Both the position numbers and the translations under genes were made by a program. From contig NZ_BJNY01000001.1 of NCBI RefSeq assembly GCF_006539925.1, positions 248,001 through 312,000 on the forward strand: 64,000 nucleotides of DNA, read 5' to 3'. Numbering within the stretch: position 1 is the stretch's first letter; the number at the start of each line of letters is the position of its first letter. The notes under the pieces were generated by a model. The model saw nothing but the letters and a program-made list of their open reading frames with translations, searched no databases and was not told the DNA's origin. Below, piece after piece: positions 34,259 to 42,848 of the stretch. Origin of the DNA: Glutamicibacter uratoxydans. Its GTDB lineage: Bacteria > Actinomycetota > Actinomycetes > Actinomycetales > Micrococcaceae.

Positions 34259-35113
34259 TTAGTTGCGCTTGAGTCCCAGGTCAAAGTGCGGCTTGCCCTT
34301 GCGGGCATTCCATGCCTGGACCCGATAGCCGTCCGGCTGGGCGTCGAAAGCCAAATCCACCGAGGCGGGCAGCACGACCGGCGTCTTGAATTCGATATTC
34401 CATTCGTAGGAACCGCTCGACGGCTCGATTCCACTCAGGGCGCGCGCCGCTAGGTAGATGCCGTGGGCAATCGCCCGGGGCATGCCCAGCGCCTTGGCAC
34501 TGAGCCCGGAGAGGTGGATCGGGTTGTAGTCACCGGAAATTGCAGCCCAGCGGCGCCCGGTCCCAGCATCAAGCTTCCACGAAGCCGTGCGCAGCGGGGC
34601 TGCGAATGCTTCATGGGCTTTCTTCACCGGCTCTTCGCCGCGCAGCTTGACTCCCTTGGCTAAGAAGGTGCTGCGAAGTTCCATCCGGTTCTGGCCGTTG
34701 ACCACGATCAGCACCACCAGGTCGCAGGTTGCCCCCTTGTCATGGGCCCGCAGATTCTCGCTCTTGACCTCGATGTCGAAGGCCTCGTCTTCCTTGAGCG
34801 GTTCATCTACGCGGACCGAGTTGCTCAAGTGGATCATGCCCAGCAGCGGCAGCGGAAAATCCGGGCGCAGCATCAGCGACATGGCCAGCGGAAACGCCAG
34901 AGTGTGCACATACAGGCTGGGCAGCACGCCGTTCATTGGCGCGCCGACGGCCCGGCGGAACTCGCTGAGCTTGGCCGGATCCGCCATGGCGCTTTGATAG
35001 ACCAGCACGGTTTCCGGCAGCACCGGGTCCTTGGGCTTGCGCCCCAGGGTTGTGACTGCCTTGGCATAGATCGACCCCATGCTCGGGATCTGCGTTACGA
35101 GCTCTGCCCCCAC
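34259..35113 (-). CDS. htdX: MaoC-like 3-hydroxyacyl dehydratase (HtdX-like)
   Basis: 284 residues with two hot-dog halves. The C-terminal half carries the hydratase motif region SGDYNPIHLS with catalytic Asp and His, followed by the AIAHGIYLAARAL helix. It should interconvert (R)-3-hydroxyacyl and 2-enoyl thioesters. The start is GTG at 35113, directly after the fabG4 stop. The order fadA2-fabG4-htdX matches Rv0243-Rv0242c-Rv0241c of M. tuberculosis, which supports the name. Confidence 0.85.
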   Translation of the reverse strand: MGAELVTQIPSMGSIYAKAVTTLGRKPKDPVLPETVLVYQSAMADPAKLSEFRRAVGAPMNGVLPSLYVHTLAFPLAMSLMLRPDFPLPLLGMIHLSNSVRVDEPLKEDEAFDIEVKSENLRAHDKGATCDLVVLIVVNGQNRMELRSTFLAKGVKLRGEEPVKKAHEAFAAPLRTASWKLDAGTGRRWAAISGDYNPIHLSGLSAKALGMPRAIAHGIYLAARALSGIEPSSGSYEWNIEFKTPVVLPASVDLAFDAQPDGYRVQAWNARKGKPHFDLGLKRN

Positions 35114-36451
35114 CTAGGCTCCCACCAACGACTGTCCGCATACGCGCAGCACCTGGCCGTTCAGGCCTGCCGCGGCATCAGAGCTGAGGAAGGCAATGGC
35201 TTCTGCCACGTCTTCGGGCAGGCCGCCCTGCATCAGCGACGGCAGCACCATGCGTGCCACGGTGCGCGTGCCCAGCGGGATCTTAGCTGTCATCTCGGTT
35301 TCGATGAACCCCGGGGCCACGGCCGCGATGGAGCCTCCGGCTGCGGCAAACAGCTTGGCCGATGAATGCACCATGCCGATCACCCCGCCCTTGGATGCGG
35401 CGTAGTTTGTCTGGCCGCGATTGCCCGCGATGCCTGAGGTCGAGGCCAGCGACACGATGCGCAGTCCGGGCAGCTTGGCCGCCAGGAAGATCTCATTCAT
35501 GCGCAGCTGCGAGGCGATATTCACTGCGATCACCGAATCCCAGCGAGTCTCGTCCATGTTCGCCAGCAGCTTGTCGCGCGTGATGCCGGCGTTGTGCACC
35601 ACGATGTCCAGGGAACCGTGGCGCTTGATTGCATGGTCGATGATCTGCTGTCCGGCATCCTTGGCGGTGACATCCAGCTGAAGGGTCGTCGCGCCGATCT
35701 CATTGGCGACGGCGGCCAGCGATTCGCCGGCCTGCGGCATGTCCACCACAACCACCTGGGCGCCGTCGCGGGCCAGGGTGCGGGAAATTGCCGCGCCGAT
35801 GCCGCGGGCTGCGCCGGTGACTACTGCCACCTTGCCTGCCAGTGGCTTGTGGAAGTCTTCCGGCAGCTCGCCGTCGGTGGTCTTCACCGTGAGGAACTGG
35901 CCGTCGACATAGGCGCTGCGGCCGGAGAGGAAGAAGTTCAGCGCGCCAATGGCACTCGGGCTGGTGATTTCGGTGCCTTCCTGCAGCACGATGCCGTTGG
36001 CGGTGGCGCCGCCGCGCATCTCGCGGCCCAGCGAGCGGATGGCTCCGTCAATGCCCTGGCGCACCGCAGCCACGGCCGGCTTGTCGCTGTCCAGTGCCTG
36101 GCGCGAAAACGAGACGACACGGGCGCCTGGCACCAGGTTGCGCAGTGCCTTGCCGGCGGCGAGCATCAGCGGGGAAAGCTGCTCCGGGTGGGTCAACTCG
36201 TCGAGCAGCAGGATGATGCCGCCGAGCTTGGTGTCCCCCGCATCGTGGCGGCGGACGTCCAGATCCCAGGAGATCAGCGTGTCGCTGAGCTGCTGTGCCT
36301 TGGGCGACTGGCCCAGGACCAGCACCGGGCCGGGAAGCAGCGGGGTGTCGGCCCCATAGCGGCGCAGGCGCGGAGGGCGGGGCAAGCCGAGAAGTTTTGC
36401 TAGTTTCTTGGTGAATCCGGTGTTGACCAGTTCCATGTACTTGTCTGCCAT
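35114..36451 (-). CDS. fabG4: High-molecular-weight 3-oxoacyl reductase (FabG4-like)
   Basis: 445 residues, about twice the size of ordinary FabG. The N-terminal flavodoxin-like half (about 1-190) is inactive; the C-terminal SDR half has VTGAARGIGAAIS, NAGITRD, the catalytic YAASKGG, and ends in LRVCGQSLVGA. It reduces 3-oxoacyl thioesters, with NADH in the mycobacterial homologue. The ATG at 36451 overlaps the thiolase stop by one base (TAATG) with GGAGG upstream, so it is coupled with the genes on both sides. Confidence 0.88.
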   Translation of the reverse strand: MADKYMELVNTGFTKKLAKLLGLPRPPRLRRYGADTPLLPGPVLVLGQSPKAQQLSDTLISWDLDVRRHDAGDTKLGGIILLLDELTHPEQLSPLMLAAGKALRNLVPGARVVSFSRQALDSDKPAVAAVRQGIDGAIRSLGREMRGGATANGIVLQEGTEITSPSAIGALNFFLSGRSAYVDGQFLTVKTTDGELPEDFHKPLAGKVAVVTGAARGIGAAISRTLARDGAQVVVVDMPQAGESLAAVANEIGATTLQLDVTAKDAGQQIIDHAIKRHGSLDIVVHNAGITRDKLLANMDETRWDSVIAVNIASQLRMNEIFLAAKLPGLRIVSLASTSGIAGNRGQTNYAASKGGVIGMVHSSAKLFAAAGGSIAAVAPGFIETEMTAKIPLGTRTVARMVLPSLMQGGLPEDVAEAIAFLSSDAAAGLNGQVLRVCGQSLVGA

Positions 36452-37746
36452 TAGTTGCGTGCCTCCAAGATCGCTACGACTCCCTGGCCGCCAGCAGCGC
36501 AAACCGAAATCAGTGCGCGGCCCGAACCCTTTTCATGCAGCATCTTTGCGGTGCTTGCAATGATGCGTCCGCCGGTGGCGGCGAATGGGTGTCCGGCAGC
36601 CAGCGACGAACCGTTGACGTTGAGCTTGCTGCGGTCGATCGCACCCAGCGGTGCGTCCAATCCCAGCTTCTCACGGCAGAACTCTTCATCCTCCCAAGCC
36701 TTGAGCGTGGCGAGCACGGTTCCTGCAAATGCTTCGTGGATCTCGTAGAAGTCGAAGTCCTGCAGGCTCAGGTTGTTGCGCTTGAGCAGGCGCGCGGTGG
36801 CGTAGGCAGGAGCCATGAGCAGGCCCTCAGCACCGTGGACAAAATCAACAGCACCGGCCTCAAAGTCGACGAAATTCGCTAGCATCGGCAGGTCGTTGTC
36901 CTTGGCGTACTCTTCGCTGCCCAGCAGCACAGCGGAGGCGCCGTCGGTCAGCGGGGTGGAGTTGCCGGCGGTCATGGTGGCCGCGTCGCCCAGGTTCTTG
37001 CCGAAGGCAGGCTTGAGCTTGCCCAGCTTCTCCATGGTGGAGTCCGCGCGCAGGTTGTTGTCCTTGGACAGGCCGTTGAACGGGGTGATCAGGTCGTTGA
37101 AGAAGCCGCGGTCGTAGGCGGCGGCAAGATTCTTGTGGCTGGCCAGGGCCAGTTCGTCCTGCGCCTGGCGGGTGATGCCCCAGGCCTTGGTGGTGATGGC
37201 CTGGTGGTCGCCCATGGACAGGCCGGTGCGCGGCTCGCCGGTGCCCGGAGCGCTGGGTGCCAGGTGGGCAGGGCGGATCTTCGCCAGGGCTGCGAGCTTG
37301 GCCTTGGTGGTGCGGGCGCGGGAAAGCTCGAGCAGGATGCCGCGCAGCGCTTCGGAGACTGCGATTGGCGCATCCGAGGTGGTGTCCACGCCGCCGCCGA
37401 TGGCGGATTCCAGCTGGCCCAGCTTGATCTTGTTGGCCAGCGAGCCAATGGCCTCCATGCCGGTGGCGCAGGCCATCTGCACGTCGTAGGCGGGGGTCGC
37501 GGCATCCAGCGAGCTGCCCAGAACGCATTCGCGGATCAGGTTGAAGTCCTTGGAATGCTTGAGCACCGCGCCGCCGGAGACCGCGCCGATGCGCTGGCCC
37601 TGCAGGCCGAAGCGGGCCACCAGGCCTTCGAGCGCTGCGGTGAACATGTCTTGGTTGGAGGCGTTGACGTAGGCGGTGTTGGAACGGGCGAAGGGAATTC
37701 GGTTTCCACCGATGATCACTGCATTGCGCACTGCGGGCTGGCTCAT
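36451..37746 (-). CDS. fadA2: Acetyl-CoA C-acetyltransferase (FadA2-like thiolase)
   Basis: 431 residues of the thiolase family. The nucleophilic cysteine is in VQMACATGMEA, the histidine in GHPFAATGGR, and the second cysteine in SVCAAGGQG. It cleaves or forms acetoacyl-CoA in beta-oxidation or the reverse. It is the first gene of the leftward lipid operon, divergent from the tetR-type regulator across 66 bases. Confidence 0.9.
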   Translation of the reverse strand: MSQPAVRNAVIIGGNRIPFARSNTAYVNASNQDMFTAALEGLVARFGLQGQRIGAVSGGAVLKHSKDFNLIRECVLGSSLDAATPAYDVQMACATGMEAIGSLANKIKLGQLESAIGGGVDTTSDAPIAVSEALRGILLELSRARTTKAKLAALAKIRPAHLAPSAPGTGEPRTGLSMGDHQAITTKAWGITRQAQDELALASHKNLAAAYDRGFFNDLITPFNGLSKDNNLRADSTMEKLGKLKPAFGKNLGDAATMTAGNSTPLTDGASAVLLGSEEYAKDNDLPMLANFVDFEAGAVDFVHGAEGLLMAPAYATARLLKRNNLSLQDFDFYEIHEAFAGTVLATLKAWEDEEFCREKLGLDAPLGAIDRSKLNVNGSSLAAGHPFAATGGRIIASTAKMLHEKGSGRALISVCAAGGQGVVAILEARN

Positions 37747-37812
37747 CTTGCTATGACTCCTGAAAAGAATTCGCTGTGAGAAGTATTACTGTAACCAAGA
37801 GTACATGATACT

Positions 37813-38505
37813 GTGAGTAACGTGAACAAGCTCACTGAAGATTTCGACACGGCAACCGATGGCCGTGCGGCGCGCTGGGAAGCCCACCGCACCGCACGCA
37901 ACCAGGAACTGCTGAAGCTGGCCCGCAAGGCCGTGCACAAGCTTGGCCCCCAGGTTTCGATGGAAGAGATCGCCAACCACGCGAAGACTTCCAAACCCGT
38001 GTACTACAGGTACTTCGGTGACAAGGAAGGGCTGCGCCAGGCACTGGGCGCCATGGTCATCAACGACTTCCGCCGCCGCGTGATCGCCGCAGGACTGGCC
38101 AAGGACGACGAGGCCAGCGCGCTGCATGCGATGGTCACCGCTTATCTGGAATTGGCCGCCAACAGCCCGAACCTGTACTTCTTCGTCACCGCCGTTCGCC
38201 CCGAAGCGGCCTTCGGAGCAGCGGCGGGAGCCAAGGCGATCCAAGACGAATCAGTCGGCGCGCTGAACGACTTCTTCGAGGAAGTCACCGGGCTGATCAG
38301 CGAGCGGATCACCAGGCTCTACGCCGCCAACGCCTCCAGCGCAGCGATCAACCTCTGGCCGCGCGCCGCATTGGGCATGGTCCGAGCCGCCGGCGAACAG
38401 TGGCTGCGCCAGCCAGACACCGAGGCCAAGCCGAGCCTTGAGCAGCTGGCCAATGAACTCACCAGCTGGCTTGCCTATGGCATCGCCGCCACCCCCAAAG
38501 CTTAG
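37813..38505 (+). CDS. TetR-family transcriptional regulator
   Basis: 230 residues. The N-terminal HTH shows MEEIANHAKTSKPVYYRYF, preceded by a helix, and the rest is the helical ligand-binding domain. GTG at 37813 is used. Placed between the thiolase operon and the acyl-CoA oxidase gene, it probably represses one or both in response to an acyl-CoA; mycobacterial FadR-like TetR proteins give the precedent. Confidence 0.87.
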   Translation: MSNVNKLTEDFDTATDGRAARWEAHRTARNQELLKLARKAVHKLGPQVSMEEIANHAKTSKPVYYRYFGDKEGLRQALGAMVINDFRRRVIAAGLAKDDEASALHAMVTAYLELAANSPNLYFFVTAVRPEAAFGAAAGAKAIQDESVGALNDFFEEVTGLISERITRLYAANASSAAINLWPRAALGMVRAAGEQWLRQPDTEAKPSLEQLANELTSWLAYGIAATPKA

Positions 38506-38541
38506 AAACAACAATTTACGCAGTGATTGAAAGGTAAAGAC

Positions 38542-40563
38542 ATGAGTGAGAACCGCATCGACGTCAACGCCCTGTCGGAGCAGCTGCTCGGCCCCTACGC
38601 CGAAATCCGCAAGGCCTCCCGTGCCCGCGCCGCACGTCCCGAACTGCAGCGCGACCCGCTGCTGGGCATGGACGAGCACCGCGAACGCGTGCTGAACCAG
38701 CTGAGCATCCTGGTCGACGAACAGGCCGTCCAGCGCGCCTTCCCGAAGAAGTTCGGCGGCCATGACGACCACGGCGGATCGCTGGCGGCCTTTGAGGAGC
38801 TCGTCGCGGCCGACCCTTCGCTGCAGATCAAGGCCGGCGTGCAGTGGGGCCTGTTCGCAGGCGCCGTGCTGCATCTGGGCACCGAAGAGCACCACGCCAA
38901 GTGGCTCCCGGCCGCCATGAGCCTGGAAACCCCCGGCGCCTTCGCCATGACCGAGATCGGCCACGGCTCCGACGTGGCGGCGGTGGCCACCACCGCCACC
39001 TACGACGAGGCCACCGAAGAATTCGTCATCCACACCCCGTTCAAGGCCGCCTGGAAGGAATTCCTGGGCAATGCGGCGCTGCACGGCAAGGCTGCCACCG
39101 TCTTCGCCCAGCTGATCACCAAGGGCGTCAACCACGGCGTGCACTGCTTCTATGTCCCGATCCGCGACGAGGAAGGCAACTTCCTTGAGGGCGTGGGCGG
39201 CGAAGACGACGGATTGAAGGGCGGATTGAACGGCATCGACAACGGCCGCCTGCACTTCACCAACGTCCGCGTCCCGCGCACCAACCTGCTCAACCGCTAC
39301 GGCAACGTGGCGGCCGACGGCAGCTACTCCTCCCCGATCGCCTCCCCTGGCCGCCGCTTCTTCACAATGCTCGGCACCCTGGTCCAGGGACGCGTCTCGC
39401 TGGACGGCGCCAGCACCAACGCCTCGAAGATCGCCCTGCAGATCGCCATCACCTACGGCAACCAGCGCCGCCAGTTCAACAGCACCTCAGACACCGAAGA
39501 GACCACGCTGCTCGACTACCAGCGCCACCAGCGCCGCCTGATCACCCGGCTGGCCCGCACCTACGCCGCCTCCTTCGCCCACGACGAACTGCTAGACAAG
39601 TTCGACGCGGTCTTCTCTGGACGCGAAGACACCGACGAGGACCGCCAGGACCTAGAAACCCTCGCCGCAGCGCTGAAGCCGCTGAGCACCTGGGATGCGC
39701 TGGATACCCTGCAGGAAGCCCGCGAAGCTTGCGGCGGTTCCGGCTTCATCGCCAAGAACCGCTTCACCCAGCTGTACCAGGACCTCGACATCTACGTCAC
39801 CTTCGAAGGCGACAACAATGTGCTGCTGCAGCTGGTGGGCAAGCGCCTGCTGACCGACTACGCATCCGAGTTCCGCAAGCTGGATACCGGCGCCATGGCC
39901 CGCTATGTTGCCAAGCAGGTCGGCACCACCGCACTGAACCGCTTCGGCCTGCGCAGCGCCGGCCAGGCATTCGCCGATGTCTCCGATGAACGCAAGAGCG
40001 CCAACTTCTTCAAGGATCCCGCCAACCAGCGGGCGCTGCTGACCGACCGCATCAACGCCAAGGTGGCAGAAGTCGCCAACGCGCTGCGCGCGGCCGGCAA
40101 GAACCCTGCCAAGGCCGCCGCCGCATTCAATGAGAATCAGGATCTGCTGATCTCCGCCGCGCGCGACCACGGCCAGTTGCTGCGCTGGGAAGCCTTCACC
40201 GCCGCCCTGGAAAAAGCTGCCGACGAGCCAACCCGCGAGGTCTTGACCTGGCTGCGCGATGTCTTCGCCCTGACAGTGATCGAAGACGACCTCGGCTGGT
40301 ACCTGGCCAATGGCCGCCTGTCCATGCAGCGCGCCCGCACCCTGCCGGAGTACATCAACCGCCTGCTGGCTCGACTGCGTCCTCATGCCCAGGATCTGGT
40401 GGATGCCTTCGGCTACACGCAGGACCACCTGCGCGCTGACATCTCTTCGGGCGGCGAAGCCGAACGCCAGGACGAGGCAATGGAATACTTCCGCAAGCTG
40501 CGCGCCAGCGACAACGCCCCAATCAGCGAGAAGTCGCTGAAGAAGGCCAAGTCCCGCGCCTAG
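38542..40563 (+). CDS. Acyl-CoA oxidase/dehydrogenase, large type
   Basis: 673 residues with an acyl-CoA oxidase layout: N-terminal helical domain, FAD-binding beta-domain with FAMTEIGHGSDVA, a long helical C-terminal extension and the flavin/adenine-binding YVTFEGDNNVLLQL. The carboxylate base is likely the glutamate in that last motif. It should introduce the 2,3 double bond in beta-oxidation, with oxygen or a flavoprotein as acceptor. ATG at 38542 follows AAAGG by 7 bases. It is 36 bases from the tetR gene, so both share a transcript. Confidence 0.9.
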   Translation: MSENRIDVNALSEQLLGPYAEIRKASRARAARPELQRDPLLGMDEHRERVLNQLSILVDEQAVQRAFPKKFGGHDDHGGSLAAFEELVAADPSLQIKAGVQWGLFAGAVLHLGTEEHHAKWLPAAMSLETPGAFAMTEIGHGSDVAAVATTATYDEATEEFVIHTPFKAAWKEFLGNAALHGKAATVFAQLITKGVNHGVHCFYVPIRDEEGNFLEGVGGEDDGLKGGLNGIDNGRLHFTNVRVPRTNLLNRYGNVAADGSYSSPIASPGRRFFTMLGTLVQGRVSLDGASTNASKIALQIAITYGNQRRQFNSTSDTEETTLLDYQRHQRRLITRLARTYAASFAHDELLDKFDAVFSGREDTDEDRQDLETLAAALKPLSTWDALDTLQEAREACGGSGFIAKNRFTQLYQDLDIYVTFEGDNNVLLQLVGKRLLTDYASEFRKLDTGAMARYVAKQVGTTALNRFGLRSAGQAFADVSDERKSANFFKDPANQRALLTDRINAKVAEVANALRAAGKNPAKAAAAFNENQDLLISAARDHGQLLRWEAFTAALEKAADEPTREVLTWLRDVFALTVIEDDLGWYLANGRLSMQRARTLPEYINRLLARLRPHAQDLVDAFGYTQDHLRADISSGGEAERQDEAMEYFRKLRASDNAPISEKSLKKAKSRA

Positions 40564-40576
40564 GCGCTGCCAGCGG

Positions 40577-40620
40577 CTGGGGTGCGTGCATCGACTCGAT
40601 GCGCGCACCCCCAGCTGTTT
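40577..40620 (+). terminator. Intrinsic terminator of the acyl-CoA oxidase gene
   Basis: A stem of about 18 bases (40577-40594 with 40596-40614, slightly imperfect), followed by CTGTTTT. Confidence 0.82.
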
Positions 40621-40660
40621 TAACTTGACTTGCAATTACAGTTCACATTGAAAGATAGCC

Positions 40661-40921
40661 GTGTTCAAGAATTCCAAGCGAATCGCGGCTTCTGCCGGCG
40701 TGACTGCACTGCTCGCGGCAAATCTCTTAGTCGGAGCTCCTGCGCAGGCTGGCGGCTGGACAGAGCAGGTGTTCAAAGACAAACTGGTCTGCCAAGTGAA
40801 TTTAACGACTCGGGTTATGGCCATTTCTGCCACTGTCCACACAGCGGTCGTCGTACGCAATTGCCAATGGGGCAACAGCTTCGGCGGCAATGGATACGTC
40901 CTTGAGGTCCGGAAGCCCTAA
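40661..40921 (+). CDS. Small secreted protein with one cysteine pair
   Basis: 86 residues. A classical signal peptide (SKRIAASAGVTALLAANLLVG) ends near APAQA-GG, giving a mature product of about 54 residues with two cysteines that could form a disulfide (LVCQVN and VRNCQW). The mature part is beta-rich, with no recognised family. The start is GTG at 40661 without a strong ribosome site. A perfect hairpin follows. A secreted peptide with a structural, toxin-like or inhibitor role is possible; nothing in the sequence decides. Confidence 0.65.
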   Translation: MFKNSKRIAASAGVTALLAANLLVGAPAQAGGWTEQVFKDKLVCQVNLTTRVMAISATVHTAVVVRNCQWGNSFGGNGYVLEVRKP

Positions 40922-40939
40922 GTCCAAAGAACTTGCCTG

Positions 40940-40973
40940 CAGCGTGTCTCGCCAAATTTGGCGGGGCGCGCTG
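40940..40973. terminator. 17-bp hairpin between convergent genes
   Basis: Arms 40940-40956 and 40957-40973 pair completely in plus-strand RNA if three G-U pairs are allowed. There is no T-run, so termination strength is uncertain. Confidence 0.55.
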
Positions 40974-40994
40974 TCATGCCCCAGGAGTACGCAG

Positions 40995-41444
40995 CTACAG
41001 CCGGTCACCGTCGATCCGCTGTGCCAATGCCACGATGATTCCCTCGGGCCCACGTACATAGGCCATCTTCCAGACGCCTTCGTGTTCTCCCACTCCCCCA
41101 ATCAGTGAATGTCCCTGTTCGCTCAGAACATCCAGAAGCGCTTCGAGATCCTCGACCTCAAAAGCGAGCGAACGCAGTCCAGGGTCATTGGCCATCAAGT
41201 CAGGATGAATGGAACCCCCAGTTGGTCTTTCGAAGCTTGAAAGCTCGATCCCGACATCCGTTCCGGGGATGCCAAGCATGACAATAGACGTTTTGGAATG
41301 GGGAATCCCGCAGACAGTGTCGAGAAACTCTCCTTCAAATCCGTCCATCCTGCCTTGGACCTCAAGCCCCAAAAGCTCAAAAAACCTGATCATTTCATCG
41401 AGGTCCAAAACCGTCACACCGACATGGTCCAGGCGTTTGACCAT
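40995..41444 (-). CDS. VOC-family (glyoxalase/epimerase-like) protein
   Basis: 149 residues with two beta-alpha-beta-beta-beta units of the vicinal-oxygen-chelate fold: RLDHVGVTVLDLDE at the start, and a second unit with RSLAFEVEDLEALLD and the metal-ligand glutamate in PEGIIVALAQ. The resemblance to methylmalonyl-CoA epimerase or glyoxalase is general. ATG at 41444 is chosen over 41450 because GGTGAG lies 6 bases before it. It is divergent from the GNAT gene. Confidence 0.8.
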   Translation of the reverse strand: MVKRLDHVGVTVLDLDEMIRFFELLGLEVQGRMDGFEGEFLDTVCGIPHSKTSIVMLGIPGTDVGIELSSFERPTGGSIHPDLMANDPGLRSLAFEVEDLEALLDVLSEQGHSLIGGVGEHEGVWKMAYVRGPEGIIVALAQRIDGDRL

Positions 41445-41563
41445 TGGCATCTCACCGCTCCTTGCGCATAATTGGTTTCCTATTGCCGCTGCCCCGGATG
41501 CTACGCCGAGGTTGGCCGTAGCAACAGTGCATTGACGGGAAATGAAGGGAAGCAACGGTCCGC

Positions 41564-42115
41564 ATGAAGATCCAAGTGCGCCCAGCAGAGGCGGAAAACT
41601 GGCCGGATGTCCTAGAAGTTTTCGGCTCCACCGGCGATCCATCGTGGTGCAAATGCCAGTACTTCATCGATGAACAGTGGAATCAAGGAGCGGCGGCGAA
41701 TGAAGCAGCGCTGGAAGAACAGGTGTGTTCCGACGGTGTTCCGGCAGGACTGATCGCCTACGCGGACGATCAGCCAGCAGGATGGCTTCAGGTAGGCCCC
41801 GCTGCACGTTTTCCGCGCTTCAAACCTCGTGGCCACCTTGTAGATTCTGGCGTATGGGTTGCCACCTGCTTTGTGGTCAAAGAAGGATTTCGCCGTCGCA
41901 GAATTGCCGCGTCTCTGCTGGAGGCCGCTGTAGAACACGCCCAAAGCAACGGTGCACGGGTGCTTAGGGCACGGCCCACGGATACCTCCATCACCGCCAA
42001 AGACAGTGCCGGACTCTTCACAGGAGTGCTCAGCACCTTTACTAATCTGGGCTTCCAGATCTTGAATAAGAATCGCAGTCTGACACTGGTGGAGCTCGAC
42101 CTTCGCGACGCGTAG
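41564..42115 (+). CDS. GNAT-family acetyltransferase
   Basis: 183 residues. The acetyl-CoA-binding segment is CFVVKEGFRRRRIAASLLEA, with the preceding VWVATCFVV strand. The N-terminus contains WCKCQYF, a cysteine pair seen in a subgroup of GNATs of unknown substrate. It faces a HAD pseudogene remnant on the other strand. Confidence 0.82.
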   Translation: MKIQVRPAEAENWPDVLEVFGSTGDPSWCKCQYFIDEQWNQGAAANEAALEEQVCSDGVPAGLIAYADDQPAGWLQVGPAARFPRFKPRGHLVDSGVWVATCFVVKEGFRRRRIAASLLEAAVEHAQSNGARVLRARPTDTSITAKDSAGLFTGVLSTFTNLGFQILNKNRSLTLVELDLRDA

Positions 42116-42172
42116 TGCAATCGGCTCTAGGGCCAAGTCCGTTGATCAAACCAGGCTCTGCGAGCAGTTCAA

Positions 42173-42343
42173 TCAGCCGCAGTAGCCGCCGAGCCGGTCG
42201 ACTCCCAACGCATGCAGCGAACTGGTGCGCCACTGGTTCTCTTCGCCGCCACGGTCGAGATGCAGCGCCTACAGCCCGGCAGCTTTGGCTCCAAGATAAT
42301 CAGCCTCACAGTTATCACCGACGTACAGCGTGCTGGATGCCCC
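42173..42343 (-). pseudogene. HAD hydrolase C-terminal remnant with in-frame stop
   Basis: Read leftward from 42343, the frame gives TLYVGDNCEADYLGAKAAGL, then a TAG at codon 25, then ALHLDRGGEENQWRTSSLHA and a final TGA. VGDN-EADYLGA-AAGL is the motif IV region of HAD-superfamily phosphatases. Everything before motif IV is missing; a VOC gene starts 11 bases away. No start codon or ribosome site is present, so this is a decayed 3' fragment. Confidence 0.8.
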
Positions 42344-42354
42344 TCATGGGAAAA

Positions 42355-42744
42355 CTACCGCTCCGCTACCGCAAGGAATTCCAGCCGATTGCCAAATGGA
42401 TCTTTGGCATGAAAACGGCTGTAGCCCTCGAAGGTGAACTCCTCTTTCCAGCTCACCTCCATATTCAGCCGCTGAATGCGCTCGGCCATGGCGTCGAGCT
42501 CGGCCCGGCTGTTCAGGACGAAAGCCGGGTGCGCCTTTGCCGAAGCCGTGAAACCGTCCTCCACTCCCAAATGGATCTCGACGCGGTCGCCGCTCCCTGC
42601 AGGCGAGCGGAACCAGCACCCGCCCCGCGGAGCAAGCGCAGGCGGCTTCGGAACTTCCTCCAGCCCCAAGCCCTCTTGATAAAAGTTGCGCGCGGCGTCT
42701 TCTTCGCCTCGATGCATGGACAGCTGTACGTGGTGAAGTTGCAT
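42355..42744 (-). CDS. VOC-family protein, single short unit
   Basis: 129 residues of the glyoxalase/bleomycin-resistance type: MQLHHVQLSMHRGEED, FYQEGLGL, then GGCWFRSP and EFTFEGYSRFHAKDPFGNRLEFL, the last ending in the usual metal-ligand glutamate. The ATG at 42744 has GGGAG about 7 bases upstream. It abuts the HAD remnant downstream. Confidence 0.8.
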   Translation of the reverse strand: MQLHHVQLSMHRGEEDAARNFYQEGLGLEEVPKPPALAPRGGCWFRSPAGSGDRVEIHLGVEDGFTASAKAHPAFVLNSRAELDAMAERIQRLNMEVSWKEEFTFEGYSRFHAKDPFGNRLEFLAVAER

Positions 42745-42804
42745 GTGATTCTCCCGTCGGCTGATTACTCTGAACACTATCTCTGGGGCTACAGCGCATA
42801 GACA

Positions 42805-42838
42805 AAGGCCACGAATTCTCGCCTGAATTCGCGGCCTT
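42805..42838 (-). terminator. Hairpin terminator of the duplicated-domain gene
   Basis: AAGGCC-A-CGAATTC (42805-42818) pairs with GAATTCG-C-GGCCTT (42825-42838), 13 pairs with one mismatch. It follows the stop of the gene at 42849. Confidence 0.65.
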
Positions 42839-42848
42839 CGCTATGAAT

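Noticed and set aside
42042-42233. Open frame overlapping the GNAT gene and the HAD remnant
   Set aside because: It is a shifted frame of the decayed HAD sequence and the antisense of the GNAT gene, without a ribosome site.
42344-42805. Longer alternative frame over the second VOC gene
   Set aside because: It lacks VOC motifs; the frame 42355-42744 has them together with a good ribosome site.
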